A stretch of DNA of 40,487 nt from assembly GCA_000798955.1 (NCBI GenBank), contig JTLC01000013.1:1-40487 (forward strand), written 5' to 3'. The notes beneath the pieces are model-generated. The model made no database searches, was not told the origin of the DNA, and saw only the letters and a list, made by a program, of their open reading frames with translations. Each line of letters starts with the position of its first letter. The stretch's first letter is position 1. Below are positions 37,426 through 40,487 of the stretch, piece after piece. The translations under genes were made by a program, and so were the position numbers. This DNA comes from Firmicutes bacterium ZOR0006. Its GTDB lineage: Bacteria > Bacillota_I > Bacilli_A > Culicoidibacterales > ZOR0006.

Positions 37426-38379
37426 ATGGCAACAATTAATGACGTCGCAAAACACGCAAAAGTATCGAAAATGACAGTTTCACGTGTAATTAACCACCCA
37501 GAACAAGTAACAGAAGATTTGCGTCAACGTGTGCATTATTCAATGAAAGAATTGAATTATAAACCAAACTATGCGGCGAGAGCAATCGCATCAAGTAAAA
37601 CTGGAATCATTCAATTTGTTGTAAAAGAAAAAATTGATACAACTGATCCATACTTTATTCAATTATTAGCTGGAATTAGTGAAGGACTCAGTGAAAAGTA
37701 TTATTCATTATTAATGCTAACACAAGATAGTAATTACCGTGGTCGTTGTGATGGGATTATTTACACGGGAATGACAGCCCAAGATTTAGAAGAACTTGAT
37801 TTAGATACACCATGCATCATTTTTGGCGAAAATGAACAGGGCTTTGACTTTGTAGATGTGAATAATGAAGCAGGTACAAAACTTTCGACACAATATTTGA
37901 TTAACCAAGGGTATGAAAATATCGCGATGTTTACAATGGACTGGGATGTACGATTTGCACAACAACGTAAAAGCGGTTATCTCCAAACAATGATTCATAA
38001 TAAATTAGAACCACAAATTTTCGGAATCGATAATGATACTGAAAAAGCAAAATTTGAAGCAATGGAATTATTAAAAGCCAATCATTTTCAAGCGATTGTT
38101 TGTGGAAGTGATGCTATTGCAGTTGGCGTAACGCGAGCAGCACGAAAGCTCGGTATAAAGATTCCAGAACAATTAGCTGTCATTGGTTTTGATGGTGTGT
38201 TCTTAGATCAAATTGCAAACCCGAAAATTACTACAATTAAACAACCAATTCATGAAATGGGTCGAACATTAGCGACAGAATTGATAGAAAAAATCGAGAA
38301 AAAGCGGACAACAGCTTTAAAACGTTATTTCGAGCCAGAACTTATACTTAGAGAAACAACTCAAAAAAAGAACCTTTAG
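37426..38379 (+). CDS. LacI-family transcriptional regulator
   Basis: A 317-residue regulator with an N-terminal LacI helix-turn-helix (TINDVAKHAKVSKMTVSRVI, residues 3-22), hinge helix (YAARAIAS) and a periplasmic-binding-protein-like effector domain ending IANPKITTIKQPI. It is closer to sugar-specific MalR/GalR-type members than to CcpA, since the CcpA core blocks are absent. ATG follows GAAGGAG. Effector and targets are unknown; a LacI/cre-like palindrome lies just downstream on the promoter of a candidate small RNA. Confidence 0.85.
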   Translation: MATINDVAKHAKVSKMTVSRVINHPEQVTEDLRQRVHYSMKELNYKPNYAARAIASSKTGIIQFVVKEKIDTTDPYFIQLLAGISEGLSEKYYSLLMLTQDSNYRGRCDGIIYTGMTAQDLEELDLDTPCIIFGENEQGFDFVDVNNEAGTKLSTQYLINQGYENIAMFTMDWDVRFAQQRKSGYLQTMIHNKLEPQIFGIDNDTEKAKFEAMELLKANHFQAIVCGSDAIAVGVTRAARKLGIKIPEQLAVIGFDGVFLDQIANPKITTIKQPIHEMGRTLATELIEKIEKKRTTALKRYFEPELILRETTQKKNL

Positions 38380-38417
38380 AAAAACTGTATTTTGTAGGAA
38401 AATAAAATAAAATTATC

Positions 38418-38455
38418 AGAAAGCGCTTGCGCCAAGTGGAGTTAAATGATATATT
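38418..38455 (+). promoter_or_regulatory. Promoter with LacI/cre-like operator for the candidate small RNA
   Basis: -35 TTGCGC (38427-38432) and extended -10 TG-A-TATATT (38447-38455) at 17 bp. AGAAAGCGCTTGCG (38418-38431) overlaps the -35. It matches the cre consensus at 11 of 14 positions and has the central CG-type symmetry of LacI-family operators. Confidence 0.6.
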
Positions 38456-38461
38456 GATAAC

Positions 38462-38564
38462 GGTATCATAAGAGCCCAAGCTTATGATATCAAGAAAATA
38501 AAAGCTCCTTTTCTTTTATTTTTCATCTTCCTCATCTTAGACCCGACAGGGTCTATTTTTTTTT
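38462..38564 (+). ncRNA. Candidate regulatory small RNA
   Basis: No open frame of note. The predicted start, seven bases after the -10, coincides with the base of hairpin 1: GGTATCATAAG/CTTATGATATC (38462-38472/38481-38491), loop AGCCCAAG. Hairpin 2 is AAAATAAAAG/CTTTTATTTT (38495-38504/38513-38522); its loop CTCCTTTT is complementary to AAAAGGAG, a Shine-Dalgarno core. A C/U-rich stretch follows, then terminator AGACCC-GACA-GGGTCT (38539-38554) with nine Ts. The whole is about 100 nt. Alternatively, hairpins 2 and 3 are merely the terminators of the LacI gene. Confidence 0.55.
38539..38564 (+). terminator. Terminator upstream of the asnS leader
   Basis: AGACCC (38539-38544), GACA loop, GGGTCT (38549-38554), then A and nine Ts. 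Confidence 0.9.
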
Positions 38565-38573
38565 GAAAAAAGA

Positions 38574-38602
38574 TTGTAATTTAGAAGCGAATAATTTAAA
38601 AT
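38574..38602 (+). promoter_or_regulatory. Promoter of the asnS T-box transcript
   Basis: -35 TTGTAA (38574-38579), 17-bp spacer, -10 TAAAAT (38597-38602). Confidence 0.6.
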
Positions 38603-38608
38603 AAAAGG

Positions 38609-38876
38609 GCAGTTCATAATTGTAAAAATAAGAATAAAAGCGTTGAAAAGAAGAGTAAGTACTTGTTAAGTTTAATGAAGCGAGCTAGGGAGGGTGAAAG
38701 CCTAGTTTAAACAGAGTATTGAAGAACAGCTTGGAGCTATCCATAGGAACAGAGTCTGTCTCTTAGTAGTATGTATCGAGTCATTCCCGTTAAAGAATGA
38801 TGAGTTGATTTTTGGTGAACAAAAATAAATAGGGTGGTACCGCGGTTTTTCGTCCCTAGCTCAAGGCTTTTTTTTT
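38609..38876 (+). promoter_or_regulatory. T-box leader, asparagine specific
   Basis: The T-box sequence AGGGTGGTACCGCGG (38831-38845) is diagnostic. Stem I carries the conserved apical loop GGGTGAAAGCC (about 38692-38702). The specifier loop contains AAC (38725-38727), the Asn codon, next to A, agreeing with asnS downstream. Uncharged tRNA-Asn would stabilise the antiterminator and allow read-through into asnS. A T tract at 38868-38876 marks the terminator. The acceptor-end binding bases are TGGT. Confidence 0.93.
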
Positions 38877-38929
38877 GGCTTTTTTTGCAAAAAAATGAAA
38901 CGGATATACCATATTAGGAGGTAAAAAGG

Positions 38930-40318
38930 ATGGAAACAGTAGCAATTCGAAAATTATATCGACAAACAGAAAGTTTTATCGGTCAGACGGTTAAAGTATC
39001 AGGTTGGATTCGCACAAATCGTGATCAAAAGGAATTCGGGTTTATCATGTTAAATGATGGAACGTTTTTCCAAGGAGTACAAGTCGTGTATACGAACGAA
39101 CTCCATAACTTTGAGAGCATTGCTAAATTTGGGGTGTCAACAGCAGTAACAGTGATTGCCGAAGTAGTCGCAACACCAAATGCCAAACAAGCGTTTGAAT
39201 TAAAAGCACAAGAAGTTAGTCTCGAAGGAGAGTGCCCGAGTGAATATCCACTGCAACCGAAGCGGCATTCAATGGAATACTTACGGACAATTGCGCATTT
39301 ACGCCCGAGAACAAATCTTTTTAGTGCGGTTTTCCGTGTACGGTCATTAACTTCATATGCAATTCACAAATTTTTCCAAGACCGCCACTTTGTGTATGCC
39401 CATACACCAATTATTACTGGAAGTGATGCTGAGGGTGCTGGGGAAATGTTTTCTGTTACAACGATTAATCCATCGATGCCACCAATGGTTGATGGACATG
39501 TTGATTATAAAGAAGACTTTTTTGGAAAACACACAAATTTGACAGTGTCAGGACAATTGGAAGCAGAAGCATTTGCTTTAGCATTTCGAGATGTGTATAC
39601 ATTTGGACCAACATTCCGTGCTGAAAACTCGAATACAACACGACATGCAGCAGAGTTTTGGATGATTGAACCGGAGATCGCATTTGCTGATTTAAATGAT
39701 GATATGGATTTAGCAGAAGCAATGGTGAAGTACGTCATTCAATATGTACTTGAACATGCACCGGAAGAAATTGAATTTTTCAATCAATTTGTTGAAAAAG
39801 GTTTGAAAACACGGCTAGAAACTTTAGTTACAGCAGATTTTCACCGCGTGTCATACACGGACGCAATTAAAATTTTAGAACAAGCAAAGAAAAAATTTGA
39901 GAATCCCGTTTCTTGGGGAATCGATTTATCAACAGAACACGAACGTTACTTAACAGATGAAGTATATAAAGCACCGGTCTTTGTTACTGATTATCCAAAA
40001 GAGATTAAATCATTTTATATGCGTTTAAATGATGATCAAAAGACGGTTGCTGCAATGGATATGTTAGTACCAGGAATTGGAGAATTAATTGGTGGAAGTC
40101 AACGTGAAGAACGTCTCGACGTGTTAGAAGCAAGAATGGACGAGATTGGTGTGCCAAAAGAGGAGTTATGGTGGTATCTAGATTTACGTCGTTTTGGTGG
40201 TGTAAAACATGCTGGGTTCGGACTTGGATTTGAACGAATGGTGATGTATTTAACTGGTGTTGAAAACATTCGCGATGTCATTCCGTTTCCACGTACGCCA
40301 AAAAATGCAGAATTTTAA
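38930..40318 (+). CDS. asnS: Asparaginyl-tRNA synthetase
   Basis: A 462-residue class IIb aminoacyl-tRNA synthetase. Residues 1-110 are the OB-fold anticodon-binding domain ([18 protein letters not shown]). Class II motif 2 is [21 protein letters not shown], around residues 226-246, and motif 3 is [13 protein letters not shown] near residue 430. The Asn rather than Asp specificity is supported by overall pattern and by the AAC specifier in its T-box. ATG follows TAGGAGG. A terminator follows. Confidence 0.97.
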   Translation: METVAIRKLYRQTESFIGQTVKVSGWIRTNRDQKEFGFIMLNDGTFFQGVQVVYTNELHNFESIAKFGVSTAVTVIAEVVATPNAKQAFELKAQEVSLEGECPSEYPLQPKRHSMEYLRTIAHLRPRTNLFSAVFRVRSLTSYAIHKFFQDRHFVYAHTPIITGSDAEGAGEMFSVTTINPSMPPMVDGHVDYKEDFFGKHTNLTVSGQLEAEAFALAFRDVYTFGPTFRAENSNTTRHAAEFWMIEPEIAFADLNDDMDLAEAMVKYVIQYVLEHAPEEIEFFNQFVEKGLKTRLETLVTADFHRVSYTDAIKILEQAKKKFENPVSWGIDLSTEHERYLTDEVYKAPVFVTDYPKEIKSFYMRLNDDQKTVAAMDMLVPGIGELIGGSQREERLDVLEARMDEIGVPKEELWWYLDLRRFGGVKHAGFGLGFERMVMYLTGVENIRDVIPFPRTPKNAEF

Positions 40319-40328
40319 TAACAATATG

Positions 40329-40360
40329 AAGATAGTTCTGAAAAGAACTATCTTTTTTTT
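40329..40360 (+). terminator. Terminator of asnS
   Basis: AAGATAGTTCT (40329-40339), GAAA loop, AGAACTATCTT (40344-40354) and Ts. Confidence 0.92.
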
Positions 40361-40372
40361 GAATAAAAAAGT

Positions 40373-40427
40373 AAAAAAACGCTCGGAAGACAATAATTTT
40401 ACAACACACCCGAAAGCGTTGTTTTTT
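40373..40427. terminator. Second terminator-like hairpin
   Basis: AACGCT and CGG (40378-40386) pair with CCG and AGCGTT (40410-40420), with A and T runs outside. It may insulate asnS from the promoter at the window edge, or end a gene converging from beyond the window. Confidence 0.55.
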
Positions 40428-40487
40428 GGAAAAGCAAAAAAAACAAAAAAAGCAAAAAAAGTAACGAAAAAGTGTTGACGGAAGTGG
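40428..40487 (+). promoter_or_regulatory. Phased A-tracts and -35 element, probable stable-RNA promoter (cut by window edge)
   Basis: Five A-tracts at 40430-40433, 40436-40443, 40445-40451, 40454-40460 and 40467-40471 lie roughly one helical turn apart and precede TTGACG at 40475-40480. UP-element-like A-tracts plus TTGAC are typical of rRNA and tRNA promoters in Firmicutes. The -10 would lie beyond base 40487. Confidence 0.45.

Noticed and set aside
37426-38379. Reading the LacI-family gene as CcpA
   Set aside because: The helix-turn-helix fits the family, but the protein is shorter and lacks the CcpA core blocks; it is better called an unassigned LacI-type regulator.
40257-40478. A 73-codon lysine-rich frame starting inside asnS
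   Set aside because: It reads through the asnS terminator and the A-tracts; the lysines come from the A-runs.

Overview
The window is AT-rich, densely packed chromosome from a low-GC Firmicute (Bacillota). Three things point there: extended -10 sigma-A-type promoters with strong AGGAGG-like ribosome binding sites, the hprK-lgt-ppaX and trxB-nudix-rapZ-yvcK-whiA gene order, and Firmicutes regulation (HPr kinase, a cre-like site, CIRCE, Rex, NiaR, a T-box). A 2-oxoacid:ferredoxin oxidoreductase, a formate/nitrite-family channel and Rex suggest fermentative, largely anaerobic metabolism. I cannot name the species; a divergent Bacilli/Erysipelotrichia-type lineage such as Culicoidibacter or Turicibacter would fit, but that is a guess.

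Layout. 1-620: a small BFD-like [2Fe-2S] protein and a structured non-coding stretch ending in a strong terminator. 623-6339: a sugar-uptake locus with a PRD-type activator, a Lac/Cel-family PTS IIC, a MupG/DUF871 glycosidase and a GH1 6-phospho-beta-glucosidase, with a cre-like box on the IIC promoter. 6597-8987: an NTF2-like protein, an SDR oxidoreductase and an orphan gene of unknown function. 9054-10232 (minus): rodA. 10504-13757: a two-gene 2-oxoacid:ferredoxin oxidoreductase made of a gamma-delta fusion and an alpha-beta fusion. 13866-16301: hprK, lgt, ppaX. 16437-20877: trxB, a Nudix gene, rapZ, yvcK and whiA. 21149-23198: two poorly characterised genes and clpP (minus). 23425-27206: gap, pgk, a tandem structured RNA, a small membrane protein and tpiA. 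27335-29831: a formate/nitrite channel, niaR and a PF13303-type IIC protein. 29915-33334: tsaE, tsaB, rimI, tsaD and rex. 33450-35384: groES-groEL under CIRCE. 35443-38379: a Nudix gene and a probable catalytically dead alpha/beta hydrolase (both minus), a small membrane-anchored protein and a LacI-family regulator. 38418-40360: a candidate small RNA, then an Asn-specific T-box leader and asnS. The window ends in phased A-tracts and a -35 element resembling the start of an rRNA or tRNA promoter.

How the parts connect. HPrK phosphorylates HPr, PpaX is the pyrophosphatase linked to that reaction, and the PTS locus carries a cre-like box, so sensor and target of carbon catabolite repression sit in one window. 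Glycolysis (gap, pgk, tpiA), pyruvate oxidation and the NADH sensor Rex form a central-metabolism theme. TsaE, TsaB and TsaD make the tRNA t6A modification.

The two most novel-looking signals are non-coding. One is a tandem repeat between pgk and the tpiA pair, in which conserved sequence boxes alternate with hairpins of different sequence but equivalent position. The other is a roughly 100-nt transcription unit upstream of the asnS leader with its own promoter, an operator-like palindrome, three hairpins (one exposing an anti-Shine-Dalgarno loop) and a terminator.
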